From NCBI GenBank assembly GCA_964614945.1, contig CAZTNW010000001.1, positions 482,750 through 546,749 on the forward strand: a DNA stretch of 64,000 nucleotides, written 5' to 3'. How positions within the stretch are numbered: position 1 is the first letter of the stretch; every line of letters begins with the position of its first letter. This stretch comes from CAZTNW01 sp964614945 (GTDB taxonomy: Bacteria; Caldisericota; JANLFM01). This document shows positions 23,174 through 32,085 of this stretch, piece after piece. The translations under genes and the position numbers were made by a program. Under the pieces are notes generated by a model. That model had not been told where the DNA came from. It searched no databases and worked only from the letters and a program-made list of their open reading frames with translations.

Positions 23174-24454
23174 ATGGTGGATAAGGAAGCGCTCAGAGCG
23201 CGGCTTCGCATTCCTGAGGACAGACTTCTGGCAGTCAATCAGGTTCTGCTCGATCCTCAAACCAGAGTGGTGGATGACTTCTTAAATGTAGTGGCGAAAT
23301 ACGGCACCCCCGAGGAGATCGATGCTAGGGCAGCCGAGGCGCGCAAGTTGCCTAACCTCTTAAGAAGGCTGGAGGAAGCAAAATCACCCTATCTAGCCGA
23401 CGTGAAGTGGCTGATTGAGCAGCGGAACAGGAGGGCCTTCATCTCAGTGCGGCAGTACAGGTGGAAGATCCTGGGCACCCAGGCCGACTCGACAATCTTC
23501 AAGGACGAGTTCGCCGTCACCTTAGAGATCAGTGCCGCCCAGTATTTTCCCTGGCTGATCGAGGAGGCCAAGCAGGCCATTGAAAAAGGGGAACTGATGC
23601 CCGGGCGCTTCATCCGGGTAAGGAAGATGAGGGAATCCGAGGGAGATCAGGGTGATCTCCTCGCCTTCGCCGCAGCCATGCAGGTGATGGGAACCAGCTA
23701 CGTCGAGACCCTTGATACCAAGGGAACGGACGGCTCCAACATTCATCTGGGGGGGCCGGCTACTATCACCGGCTACTTCGGCGGGGTGGGACAGCCGAAC
23801 GACCACGCCCTCCTCTGGTTGGACGAGTTCCTCTATTACTACACCAACTACGGAGTGCGCTCGGTGCTGAATATCAATCCCGGCACAGTCCTCTTAGGAT
23901 ACATGCTCTACAAGCTGGGGATCGACAACGAGTTCAAGATTTCGGTCTTCATGGGTAACGACAACCCCTACTCCACTTTCTGGACGATGATCGGGGCCAA
24001 GCTCTTCTCGCGCGACGACGGCACAAGCCCCTTGATTGGCTTCAACCTTTCCAACTCGGTAAACAACGAGACAATGGAGATCACCGCCCAGTTCCGCAAA
24101 ATGCTGGGCTTCGAGGAGGTGGTCCGTTTCGAGCACCACATCACCGAAGCCTACAAGAACATCGTAATTCAGCCCTACAACCGCAGGAGTGAGCTGGTGG
24201 AGCTATCCGACCACGTTGCCAATATCAGCGCCAAGCACGAAGGTGGGGAAGTGGAAATCGAGCTTCAGCGGGATCATCCCTCGGACATCCTCGATTACTT
24301 CCGCGCCAAGGATGAAATTCTGAGCGCAAGCGAGATGGATAAGCTACTGCGCAATTACCTGGACAAACACGATTCCATAAATCGGACGGCTCGCGCCCTC
24401 ACGGAAAAGGGCCTGAGTTTCGTCGCTGCCCCCAATTTGCACCACTTAGAATAA
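23174..24454 (+). CDS. Conserved protein of unknown function, 426 aa
   Basis: I do not recognise the family. The start at ATG 23174 has AAGGAG nine bases before it. The frame also has TTG at 23102. Seen: no signal peptide, no membrane helices, a helical N-terminus (residues 1-110), and a well-ordered centre with GTSYVETLDTKGTDGSNIH, GGPATITGYFGGVGQPN, a run of Tyr (FLYYYTNYG), GNDNPYSTFWTMIGAKLFSRDDG and SNSVNNETM. A conserved-looking RFEHHITEAYKNIVIQPYNRR follows. The Gly/Asp/His-rich centre suggests an enzyme. No neighbour shares its strand or hints at a pathway. Confidence 0.7.
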   Translation: MVDKEALRARLRIPEDRLLAVNQVLLDPQTRVVDDFLNVVAKYGTPEEIDARAAEARKLPNLLRRLEEAKSPYLADVKWLIEQRNRRAFISVRQYRWKILGTQADSTIFKDEFAVTLEISAAQYFPWLIEEAKQAIEKGELMPGRFIRVRKMRESEGDQGDLLAFAAAMQVMGTSYVETLDTKGTDGSNIHLGGPATITGYFGGVGQPNDHALLWLDEFLYYYTNYGVRSVLNINPGTVLLGYMLYKLGIDNEFKISVFMGNDNPYSTFWTMIGAKLFSRDDGTSPLIGFNLSNSVNNETMEITAQFRKMLGFEEVVRFEHHITEAYKNIVIQPYNRRSELVELSDHVANISAKHEGGEVEIELQRDHPSDILDYFRAKDEILSASEMDKLLRNYLDKHDSINRTARALTEKGLSFVAAPNLHHLE

Positions 24455-24523
24455 CCGGAAGGGATGCATCGCTCTTTATAGGATTTTCCCTTTTGGAAAA
24501 GTGCACCCGGCTGAGATAGATCC

Positions 24524-24800
24524 CTGTCATTCTAATCACTGTCCGTCATTCATGAAGAACGATCTGTCATCCGAATCACGGTCCGTCTTCCATGAAGCAC
24601 ATCCATGTCATTCCGAGGAGCGAAACGAGGAGGAATCTCGGTGAATTCAAAAGGAGACCCCTCGCTTCGCTTGGGGTGACAAATCGTACCCTCCCAGAAT
24701 GACAAAAAAAGATACTTCCGGAACAACACAGAAGAAACTCTCATGACGACAAGAAGAAATTCCCAGAACGACAGGGAAGAAACGATAAAAAAACTTCGGA
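24524..24800. repeat. Repeat-rich intergenic region with 40-base tandem units
   Basis: Two adjacent 40-base units (24524-24563 and 24564-24603) share CTGTCAT, AATCAC, GTCCGTC and CATGAAG. Behind them lies a stretch of the type CATTCCGAGGAGCGAAACGA / AGGAATCTCGG / CCCTCGCTTCGCTTGGGGTG, an interspersed intergenic repeat common in environmental bacterial genomes. Degenerate GAACGACA/AGAATGACA/AACGACAGG units follow to about 24800. No gene is seen in 24455-24821. Confidence 0.7.
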
Positions 24801-24821
24801 ATGAGAAAGGACTCTAAAGCT

Positions 24822-25547
24822 CTAAGAACGGTGAGCCAGATCCTGGGAAGATTCCTCGAGCGTGCAGAAGCGGTTGAAATCGCAGGCCTGGCAGTTCTCC
24901 CCCCGGTTTTTGGGAAAACGACGGCGCCTAACTCCTTCGGAGACGCGCAGCACTATCTCCAGGGCTTCCTCCTGTTTTTCCTCCCTTATCTCGCATCTCG
25001 CCGCTTCCTGCTCTCTGAGGAAATAATAAAGAAGCTGCTGGGGCGGGTAACCGAAAAGCCTCTCTAAAGCCAGATGGTAGAGAGGCAGCTGCAGCGATTC
25101 CATGGTCTCTTCCCTCTTCGCCGTCTTGTAATCGACCACGCGGTAGGAACCGTTGTCCAGTTTATCCACCCGATCCACTACCCCCACGAACTCTACGCCT
25201 TCCAGGTCCACTGAGAACCGTTTTTCCACGAAAAGGGCAGGGCGGAATTCGGGAATGTTTCGCTCGTAATATCCCTCGAGGATCGTCATCCCCTCATCGA
25301 AATAGCGGGCCTCCTCGTCGCGCGAGCGGTAGCCGTAACGCAGCCAGCGGCGAAAATAGAGGGAGAAGAGGTCGTTGAGGGGAGGATGGCTCAAGGGAAG
25401 CGCGTAGAATCCCTCCAGGGCACGGTGAAGGCTGGAGCCGAAACTGGCGGAGGCGGTGAAGGGCGGACGGATCTCCTCAATGTACTCTAAGCAGTAGCGG
25501 TATGGGCAGTAGATATAGGAAGCCAGACGCGAATAGGAGAAGTACAT
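24822..25547 (-). CDS. PD-(D/E)XK nuclease with C-terminal Fe-S cysteines (RecB/Cas4-like)
   Basis: 241 residues from ATG 25547, which overlaps the coaE stop by one base. Pattern of the PDDEXK_1 family: SYSRLASYIYCPYRYCLEYI, FGSSLHRALEGFY (His), EFVGVVDRVDKLD (catalytic Asp), YRVVDYKTAKR (D-Y-K-T) and C-terminal NCQACDFNRFC, giving with the N-terminal Cys a four-cysteine cluster as in AddB or Cas4. Last gene of the rplU-to-polA operon. No CRISPR or AddA partner is near, so a general DNA repair role is inferred. Confidence 0.85.
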   Translation of the reverse strand: MYFSYSRLASYIYCPYRYCLEYIEEIRPPFTASASFGSSLHRALEGFYALPLSHPPLNDLFSLYFRRWLRYGYRSRDEEARYFDEGMTILEGYYERNIPEFRPALFVEKRFSVDLEGVEFVGVVDRVDKLDNGSYRVVDYKTAKREETMESLQLPLYHLALERLFGYPPQQLLYYFLREQEAARCEIREEKQEEALEIVLRVSEGVRRRRFPKNRGENCQACDFNRFCTLEESSQDLAHRS

Positions 25548-26158
25548 CAGCCCTTGCTTTCCTCCTGGATCTCCTTGAAAAGCCTCTGTACCTGCTTGAC
25601 CGTGTCCTCCCACCTTCCGGAGTTGTCAATCAGACGGGTGGTCTTCTTCACCTTCTCACCCCAGGGCAATTGGGCGGAGAGGCGCCGCTCGACCTCGCGT
25701 TCATTCAGCCGATCCCTCTTCGCCAGACGGGTCTTCTGCGTTATCAGGGGAGCGTAGACTAGCCACACTTCATCGACCCGCTTCTCCCATCCTACCTCGA
25801 AAAGAAGCGGGATCTCGAGAAATACGAACGGGATCTCCTTCCGCGAGAGCTCTCTTACTCTGCGGGTGAGGATCCTCTTGGCTTGAGGATGGACAATTTT
25901 CTCTAATTCTTTACGCTTCTGCTCATTACGAAAAACGATCTTCCCCAGCGCCTTCCGATCTATCATTTTCCCGTGGAAGACCCTCTTGCCGAAAGCCTGC
26001 CTGATTTTCTCCTGCGTCCTCTTCCCTCTCTCCAAAACACGATGGGCCACGAGGTCAGCGTCAATCACGATCGCCCCCCAGGAGGCGAGAAGGGAAGCGA
26101 CCCGACTCTTCCCCGAAGCGATCCCCCCCGTGAGCCCGATCACCCTCATTTCTGGCAA
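25547..26158 (-). CDS. coaE: Dephospho-CoA kinase
   Basis: Last step of coenzyme A synthesis. 203 residues. P-loop GLTGGIASGKS, DADLVAHRVLE, VHPQAKRIL, PLLFEVGWEKRVDEVWLVYA and the R-x-x-x-Q-x-x-x-E-K segment (RRLSAQLPWGEK). Overlaps mutM by 13 bases upstream and the nuclease gene by one base downstream, so it is translationally linked to both. Confidence 0.95.
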   Translation of the reverse strand: MPEMRVIGLTGGIASGKSRVASLLASWGAIVIDADLVAHRVLERGKRTQEKIRQAFGKRVFHGKMIDRKALGKIVFRNEQKRKELEKIVHPQAKRILTRRVRELSRKEIPFVFLEIPLLFEVGWEKRVDEVWLVYAPLITQKTRLAKRDRLNEREVERRLSAQLPWGEKVKKTTRLIDNSGRWEDTVKQVQRLFKEIQEESKG

Positions 26159-26964
26159 TTAGGGCAATAGTAGGTGCCCCGCCCGCCCACGCGCGCTCGC
26201 TGAACGGGTATCAGGCAGCGGGGGCAGAGCTGCAGCTTATCGTCGTGGATCAGGGGGCGGTAATCCCCTTTTTCCCCTCTGACTGTGCGGTAATGGGAGA
26301 AGGTCCTCCCCTGGAAGCGAATGGAGCGGGCGAGGACGGAGCGGATAGCCTGGTAGAGGCGTTTGACTTCGGCAAGGCGAAGGGAGGAGGAGGAGCGCAG
26401 GGGAGATAGGCGGGCGAGGAAAAGGGCCTCGTCGGCGTAGATATTCCCGATGCCCGCCACTTTCGTCTGATCGAGGAGAAATTCCTTAAGCTTGCGCTCG
26501 GATCGCTTGAGTAATTCGGTCAAGAATTTCAAGTTAAACTCCGGGCTCAAAGGCTCCGGTCCGAGCTTCTTCAGAGGAGGAAAAGAGGAGAGCTCCGAAT
26601 CCAGAAGGAGATGAATTTCGCCGAATTTCCTCTGGTCGATGAAACGGAGCTCGCGCCGTCCTTTCAGGTGAAAAACGAGGTGCGTGTGCTTTTCGCGCGG
26701 CACGCCGGGAGTCAGGTAGAGGATCTTCCCCGTCATACGCAGGTGCATCACCAGGACCTGCCCGGAATCCAAGCGCAGGAGCAGGTACTTTCCCCTTCTC
26801 TCCGCTCCATGGAAGCGATCGTTCTTCAGGCGAAGGGAGAATTCCTCGGGCGAAAGGTTCTTAACTACCTGCGGCCAGAGGAATTCCACCCTCAGGATCT
26901 GCTTCCCGCAGATCGTGTCGTTCAATTCCCGGCAGATTGTCTCCACTTCCGGCAGTTCAGGCAC
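26146..26964 (-). CDS. mutM: Formamidopyrimidine-DNA glycosylase
   Basis: Removes 8-oxoguanine and nicks the strand. 272 residues. N-terminal MPELPEVET with the catalytic Pro and Glu, the GAERRGKYLLL segment carrying the conserved Lys, the helix-two-turn-helix (VAGIGNIYADEALFLARLSP), and a complete C-terminal zinc finger (CPRC...CPNC). Follows polA with an eight-base overlap, a known pairing. Confidence 0.96.
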   Translation of the reverse strand: MPELPEVETICRELNDTICGKQILRVEFLWPQVVKNLSPEEFSLRLKNDRFHGAERRGKYLLLRLDSGQVLVMHLRMTGKILYLTPGVPREKHTHLVFHLKGRRELRFIDQRKFGEIHLLLDSELSSFPPLKKLGPEPLSPEFNLKFLTELLKRSERKLKEFLLDQTKVAGIGNIYADEALFLARLSPLRSSSSLRLAEVKRLYQAIRSVLARSIRFQGRTFSHYRTVRGEKGDYRPLIHDDKLQLCPRCLIPVQRARVGGRGTYYCPNCQK

Positions 26965-29581
26965 CGACTTTCTCCATCTGAAACCAGTTGCTTCCCGCCT
27001 TTAAATCGACCCGGAGGGGGACAGAAAGGGAGCAAGCTTCCTCCATCGTCTTCCGCACGAGAGGGGCTACTTTCTTCAGCTCATCCTTCGGGCAATCGAG
27101 AAGCAATTCGTCGTGCACCTGCAGCACGATTCTACTTTTCCACCCGCCCTTCTTGATTTCCTCATCCAGGCAGAGCATGGCCTGCTTGATGATGTCGGCG
27201 GCAGAACCCTGGATGGGAGCGTTCAGGGTAGCACGTTCGGCTATCTGCGCCAGTTTTCGATTTTTCGAGTTCAAGTCGGGGACGTATCTCCTCCGCCCGA
27301 GAATGGTCGAGACGTAGCCCTTCTCCCTTCCCTGATCGAGGACTGATCGTAGGTACTCCCTTACTTCCGGATGCTCGAGGAAATAGGCCTCGATGTAGGC
27401 CTGAGCCTCATCGACCGGAATGGCGAGGGCCTGGGAGAGACCGTAGGGGCTCATGCCGTAAATGATGCCGAAATTGATCACTTTCGCCATGCGCCGCATC
27501 TCGGCGGAAACCCGGTCTGGTTCGACGCCGAAGATATGGCAGGCCGTGTCGGCGTGGATATCTCCCTCCCTGGCGAAGATCTCCATCAGGTCCTGATCAA
27601 GGGATAGATGTGCTAGCACGCGCAGCTCGATCTGAGAATAGTCGGCGGAAAGGAGAACGTGATCGTCCGAGGAAGGGATGAAAGCGCGCCTAATCTGTCC
27701 GCCGAACTCCGAACGGACGGGAATGTTCTGCAGGTTGGGGTTCACCGAGGAGAGGCGACCGGTGGCGGTGGATGTCTGGAGAAAGGTGGTGTGCACCCGT
27801 TCTTCCTCGTCGAGCAGGAGGGGAATAGCGTCGATGTAGGTTGTTTTCAGCTTGAAGAGCTCGCGGTACTGTATGATCTTCTGCACGGCCGGGTGTACCG
27901 ATGCGAGGCCCTCCAGCACCGTAGCGTCGGTGGAATAGCCGGTCTTTGTGCGCCGGCCCCGCTGAAGTTGCAGTTTCTCAAAAAGGACGGTGCCAAGTTG
28001 CTTGGGCGAGGAGATATTGAATTGACAGCCGCAGAGGGCATATATCTCCTCCTCCAGCTGCCCTAACTTTTCCTCTGCTTCCCCCTTCAGCTCCTCGAGG
28101 ACGCGGCGGGATACCTTCACCCCTGCCATCTCCATCCGGGCGAGGACCAGGCTCAAGGGGAGCTCCAGATCATAATAAAGACGGTCCAGCTTGAATCGAG
28201 CCAATTCCTCCTCGAGCAGGGGCTTCAGATGATAGACAGCTCTGGCCGAGAGAGCGGCCTGCTTCACGGGGGCAGGTTTTTCGTCCTCCTGCCAGAGGGG
28301 ACGTTTGACCTTCTCCAGGAAGATCTGCTCGAGGGTGTGCGAGCTGCGCGCCGAGTTCAGTAGGTAAGAAGCAAGCAGGGTATCGAAGCAGGTTCCCTCG
28401 AGCGGGGAGGAACGTTGAGCAAAAAACTTCCAGGTTCCCTTGAGGTCGTGGGTCCACTTTTCCTTCCCGGGGTCAGCCAGAAGCCTGCTGACCGACTGCG
28501 GAAGGGCGGAGCCGGAGGGAGCAAAAAGGTCGAAGGAGGGAACGGTCAGCTCACCCGCGAATACCGAATCGCCACGGGCGAGAGCTAAGGCAGGGCAGTC
28601 CCCACCCACTAACACGAAAGAGAAGGGCTCCTGCAGAGAAATTTCCGTTAAAGGGCCTATCTGAAATTGCTCTTCCTCGCGTGGAGCCAGTTTTTTGAGC
28701 AGCGACTTGAATTCCAAGCGGGAAAAAAAATCAGCTGCTTTATCCTGATTCCACTCCTTTACCTTCAGTGCCTCCCAATCAAGGGAGAGCTCCAGATTAT
28801 CCACCAGAGAGGCGAGTTTGCGGTTCTGCTCCACCTGCTCGCGGCATTCCAAAAGAATCTTGCGCGCCTTGGGTTCCACTCCCTCAATCTGCCTGTAGAT
28901 ACCGTCAATGGAGCCGAATTGAGCCAGAAGGGCCTGGGCGGTCTTCTCCCCGATTCCCGGAATCCGAGGGATGTTGTCCGAGGGATCGCCGATTAAAGCC
29001 TTGTAATCTAGGAACTGGGATGGCTCCAGATGGAAGCGGGCGCGCACGGCCTCCTCGTTGTAGCGAAAGGTCTCGCTGACTCCCCTCAGGGGGGTGAGCA
29101 CCGATATGCGGGGACCGACCAGTTGAAGGGTATCCAGGTCCCCGGTGAGGATGGTGACGGAGAGTCCTTCTTTTTCCCCAGAGCGTGCGAGGGTGGCGAT
29201 GCAGTCGTCCGCCTCGAACCCCTCTTTCTCGAAGACGGGAATGCGCAGGGCCTCGGCCAGCTCCTTGGCCAGGGCCACCTGTTGCACCAGGTCGGACGGC
29301 GCCTTGGGGCGATTGGCCTTATAAAGGGAATACTCTAAGTGGCGAAATGTGGGCCCGCGGCGATCGAAGGTAAAGGCAAGGTAGTTCGGCTTCTCCTCCT
29401 CCAAGAGCTTGAGCAGGATATTAGTGAAGCCGTAGATCCCTCCGGTAGGGACTCCCTCGCTCGTGAGCAGGCTGGGAAGGGCGAAGTAGGCTCGGTAGAG
29501 CAGGCTGTTCCCATCCACGAGCACCAGCTTTTTCCCCTCTCTTTTGTTCAGATGTAGACTTTCTTCTTTGCCTGGAACCAA
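26957..29581 (-). CDS. polA: DNA polymerase I
   Basis: 874 residues: 5'-nuclease domain at the N-terminus (LVLVDGNSLLYRAYFALP, FTFDRRGPTFRH, GFEADDCIATLA, GDPSDNIPRIPGIGEKTA), a middle domain, and the polymerase domain (SADYSQIELRVLAHLS, RRMAKVINFGIIYGMSPYGL, LQVHDELLLDCP). The middle domain lacks the D-x-E exonuclease motif (FVLVGGDCP in its place), so proofreading is probably lost as in many thermophile and anaerobe enzymes. The start is uncertain: ATG 29581 lies inside rsfS. An internal GTG before LVDGNS is a rival. Confidence 0.96.
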   Translation of the reverse strand: MVPGKEESLHLNKREGKKLVLVDGNSLLYRAYFALPSLLTSEGVPTGGIYGFTNILLKLLEEEKPNYLAFTFDRRGPTFRHLEYSLYKANRPKAPSDLVQQVALAKELAEALRIPVFEKEGFEADDCIATLARSGEKEGLSVTILTGDLDTLQLVGPRISVLTPLRGVSETFRYNEEAVRARFHLEPSQFLDYKALIGDPSDNIPRIPGIGEKTAQALLAQFGSIDGIYRQIEGVEPKARKILLECREQVEQNRKLASLVDNLELSLDWEALKVKEWNQDKAADFFSRLEFKSLLKKLAPREEEQFQIGPLTEISLQEPFSFVLVGGDCPALALARGDSVFAGELTVPSFDLFAPSGSALPQSVSRLLADPGKEKWTHDLKGTWKFFAQRSSPLEGTCFDTLLASYLLNSARSSHTLEQIFLEKVKRPLWQEDEKPAPVKQAALSARAVYHLKPLLEEELARFKLDRLYYDLELPLSLVLARMEMAGVKVSRRVLEELKGEAEEKLGQLEEEIYALCGCQFNISSPKQLGTVLFEKLQLQRGRRTKTGYSTDATVLEGLASVHPAVQKIIQYRELFKLKTTYIDAIPLLLDEEERVHTTFLQTSTATGRLSSVNPNLQNIPVRSEFGGQIRRAFIPSSDDHVLLSADYSQIELRVLAHLSLDQDLMEIFAREGDIHADTACHIFGVEPDRVSAEMRRMAKVINFGIIYGMSPYGLSQALAIPVDEAQAYIEAYFLEHPEVREYLRSVLDQGREKGYVSTILGRRRYVPDLNSKNRKLAQIAERATLNAPIQGSAADIIKQAMLCLDEEIKKGGWKSRIVLQVHDELLLDCPKDELKKVAPLVRKTMEEACSLSVPLRVDLKAGSNWFQMEKVGA

Positions 29582-29874
29582 AATTCCTCCAGCTTGTAGT
29601 AATCGCGGAATTCGGGGGTAAAAATGTGCACGATTACTTCTCCTAAATCATAGAGGATCCACTGCCCCTCTTTTTCTCCCTCGACCCCGATCTGCTGATG
29701 GCTGAGTTCCTTGATCTTCAACTCCAGGCTCTCCAACAGGGCCTGGTTCTGCTTATCCGTGTCCCCGCTCGCGATTAAAAAGAAATCGGTAAAATTGCTG
29801 ATCTCGCGCAGGTCCAGCGAGATTACATCTTGAGCTTTTTTGCTCAAGAGGACCTCCACAAGCTCTTCCACCAA
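29548..29874 (-). CDS. rsfS: Ribosome silencing factor
   Basis: Binds uL14 and blocks subunit joining under starvation. 108 residues, family length. AQDVISLDLREISNFTDFFLIASGDTDKQ is the signature, then GEKEGQWILYDLGEVIVHIFTPEFRDYYKLEEFW. Between nadD and polA in the operon; its 3' end overlaps the polA start. Confidence 0.95.
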   Translation of the reverse strand: MVEELVEVLLSKKAQDVISLDLREISNFTDFFLIASGDTDKQNQALLESLELKIKELSHQQIGVEGEKEGQWILYDLGEVIVHIFTPEFRDYYKLEEFWFQAKKKVYI

Positions 29875-29885
29875 CTCTTCGGTCT

Positions 29886-30497
29886 CTACTTCGGCACCTC
29901 CTTTCTATAAAGATTTTCCTTATAAATCACCTCTTCTACCCTTTTGGGAACGAGGTAACGTATGGACAAACCAGCTTTCAGGCGAGCTCTGATTTCGGAA
30001 GAGGAAATTGCTACCCCGGGCGCCTCTAAGAGATGGACGCGGGAGCTTCCCTCGTCTTTCCATTCCTCTTTCAGGGCAAAGCCCGGCCGCGATACGGCGA
30101 TGAGGTCGGCGAGCGAAAGGAGCTCCTCCGGTTCCTTCCATTTGTTCAGGTTCTCTAGGGTATCGGCCCCGGCGATAAAGAAGAGACAGGATTCAGGGTA
30201 AGCCCGACGGAACCAGCGTAGGGTGTCCACGGTGTAGGAAGGCCCTTTCCGGTCGATCTCCAACCGCGAGGGGAAAAAATAAGGGTGGTCGGCGATCGCC
30301 AGGATCACAAGCCAGTAACGGATCTCACTCCTTAAAAGGGACTCCTCCTTCTCCCAGACCGGAACTCCGGAGGGTACAAAGAAGACTTTTTCCAGCCGGA
30401 AGCGCAGGCGGGCTTCTTCCGCTGCGTTCAAATGCCCGAAATGGATCGGGTTGAACGCTCCACCCATGATGCCGATGCGCGTGGACTCAACGCTCAT
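29886..30497 (-). CDS. nadD: Nicotinate-nucleotide adenylyltransferase
   Basis: Makes deamido-NAD from nicotinate mononucleotide and ATP. 203 residues from ATG 30497. The frame continues upstream only as a shadow of obg. GIMGGAFNPIHFGHLNAAEEA holds the H-x-G-H motif, SYTVDTLRWFR and FFIAGADTLENLNKW follow, and the C-terminal ISSSEIRARLKAGLSIRYLVP carries the second nucleotide motif. Overlaps the obg stop by 11 bases. Confidence 0.95.
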   Translation of the reverse strand: MSVESTRIGIMGGAFNPIHFGHLNAAEEARLRFRLEKVFFVPSGVPVWEKEESLLRSEIRYWLVILAIADHPYFFPSRLEIDRKGPSYTVDTLRWFRRAYPESCLFFIAGADTLENLNKWKEPEELLSLADLIAVSRPGFALKEEWKDEGSSRVHLLEAPGVAISSSEIRARLKAGLSIRYLVPKRVEEVIYKENLYRKEVPK

Positions 30498-31764
30498 TCT
30501 CCACCTCCAATTCCCTGTAGGTGAATTCCGCCTCCCCCACTTTGACACTGTCCCCTTCTTCGATCCCGGCTTTCCGCAGGGCCTGCTCCACTCCCAGCCT
30601 GTCCAGTTGCTTCTGCAGGCGCTGAACCGCCTCATCATTATCCAGATTGGTCCGCTCCACCAGCTTTTCAACGTAGGTTCCCTTGACAAGGAATTTACCT
30701 TTTTTCAGTCTTTCCACGCTGAAGCTGCGGTCATCTTCCGGGCGCAAGGTGTAGAGAGCCCTTTTAACGGTCTTCGGCGCCGGAGCTTCGGCAATCATCA
30801 TCTTCAGTGCGTCCGTCAGTTGAGCGAGACCACTTTTTTCCCTGGCCGAGATCAAGTAGACGCTCTTCTCCCCCGAAGCGCGCAGGGCTCGGACTACCTC
30901 CTCTTTGATGCACTCCTCCACAAGGTCCTGCTTGTTCAACACCACTATGTATGGTTTCTCCTTCAGCGACGGGTCGTACCTGACAAGCTCCTCCCTTAGA
31001 ATGAAAAGGTCGTGCGCCGGGTCGGAGCTCAAGTCAAGCAGAAAAATGAGGACGCGCGTGCGCAGGGTATGCCGGAGAAATTCATGTCCCAGTCCTGCTC
31101 CAGCGTGCGCTCCTTCGATCAGACCGGGGATCTCCGCCAGGACGACCGAGGTATTGTCGGCAAAATCGAGCACGCCCAGAACCGGGGTCAATGTGGTGAA
31201 GGGATAGTCCGCGATTCTCGGGGTTGCGGCGGAGAGCGCGGAGATGAGAGTGGATTTCCCGGCGTTCGGCAGGCCGACAATTCCCACATCGGCAATCAGG
31301 CGAAGCTCAAGGTCCACTTCCACTTCCTCGCCGCGATCGCCCTTTTCAGCAAAACGGGGGGAGCGTTTGATCGACGTGGCGAAAGAAGCGTTGCCCCTTC
31401 CCCCCCTTCCCCCCTTTGCCAGAAGATGGCGATCTCCGGGGCAGGCAAGATCCGCGAGCAACGCCCCCTCCTTGCTGTAGACAAGGGTTCCTGCCGGAAC
31501 GGGGATCACCAAATCCTCACCGAATTTCCCGTGACAGCCGCTTCCTTCTCCATGCTTTCCCGCCGGAGCTTCATAGACACGCTTGTAGCTCATATCCAAC
31601 AGGGTCCAGAGCATAGGGTCGGCCTCTAAAAAGACGCTTCCTCCCTTCCCTCCATCTCCTCCGGCGGGACCTCCACGGGGAACGAATTTCTCTCGCCTGA
31701 AGGCTACGCACCCGTTCCCTCCTCGTCCTCCCCGCGCTACGATCCTGACTTTATCTATGAACAT
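30487..31764 (-). CDS. obg: GTPase Obg (CgtA)
   Basis: Ribosome-assembly and stress GTPase. 425 residues with all three parts: glycine-rich Obg fold (residues 1-158, GGRGGNGCVAFRREKFVPRG), the G domain (GLPNAGKST, DIPGLIEGA-like EIPGLIEGAHAGAG, NKQD) and the C-terminal OCT domain. ATG at 31764, separated from rpmA by a terminator-like hairpin, so its level may be lower than that of the ribosomal genes. Confidence 0.97.
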   Translation of the reverse strand: MFIDKVRIVARGGRGGNGCVAFRREKFVPRGGPAGGDGGKGGSVFLEADPMLWTLLDMSYKRVYEAPAGKHGEGSGCHGKFGEDLVIPVPAGTLVYSKEGALLADLACPGDRHLLAKGGRGGRGNASFATSIKRSPRFAEKGDRGEEVEVDLELRLIADVGIVGLPNAGKSTLISALSAATPRIADYPFTTLTPVLGVLDFADNTSVVLAEIPGLIEGAHAGAGLGHEFLRHTLRTRVLIFLLDLSSDPAHDLFILREELVRYDPSLKEKPYIVVLNKQDLVEECIKEEVVRALRASGEKSVYLISAREKSGLAQLTDALKMMIAEAPAPKTVKRALYTLRPEDDRSFSVERLKKGKFLVKGTYVEKLVERTNLDNDEAVQRLQKQLDRLGVEQALRKAGIEEGDSVKVGEAEFTYRELEVENER

Positions 31765-31775
31765 GCAGTCCTAAT

Positions 31776-31811
31776 GAAAACAAAACAAGCTCCGCATCTT
31801 TGCGTGAGCTT
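31776..31811 (-). terminator. Terminator/attenuator between rpmA and obg
   Basis: On the minus strand AAGCTC-a-CGC pairs with GCG-GAGCTT around a six-base loop (one bulged A), followed by GTTTTGTTTTC. It stands between two genes of the same operon, so it would limit read-through from the ribosomal genes into obg. Confidence 0.65.
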
Positions 31812-31833
31812 ATCTTGGGCTTTTTCCCTATAG

Positions 31834-32085
31834 CTACAGAAGGACACTGACTCTTTTTTGATTTCTCCCTACTCTTTCAAATTTGACCGTGCCCGAAACC
31901 TTGGCAAACAGGGTGTAATCTCTTCCCAGTCCTACATTCAGTCCGGGCTTGATCCTGGAACCTCTCTGCCGGACCAGTATGGAACCAGCGACCACTATTT
32001 GCCCATCAAAACGCTTAATTCCCAGTCGCTGGGCGTTGGAGTCTCTTCCGTTGCGTGAACTACCTCCAGCTTTTTTGTGCGCCAT
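31834..32085 (-). CDS. rpmA: Ribosomal protein bL27
   Basis: 83 residues. Starts MAHKKAGGSSRNGRDSNAQR with no extra N-terminal propeptide of the Firmicute type (which is cleaved before the AHKK motif). The N-terminal tail reaches the peptidyl-transferase centre. Follows rplU directly, no gap. Confidence 0.98.
   Translation of the reverse strand: MAHKKAGGSSRNGRDSNAQRLGIKRFDGQIVVAGSILVRQRGSRIKPGLNVGLGRDYTLFAKVSGTVKFERVGRNQKRVSVLL

Noticed and set aside
24524..24603. CRISPR array
   Set aside because: Two similar 40-base units stand directly next to each other with no unique spacers, and no cas genes are near; the Cas4-like nuclease at 24822 belongs to a housekeeping operon.
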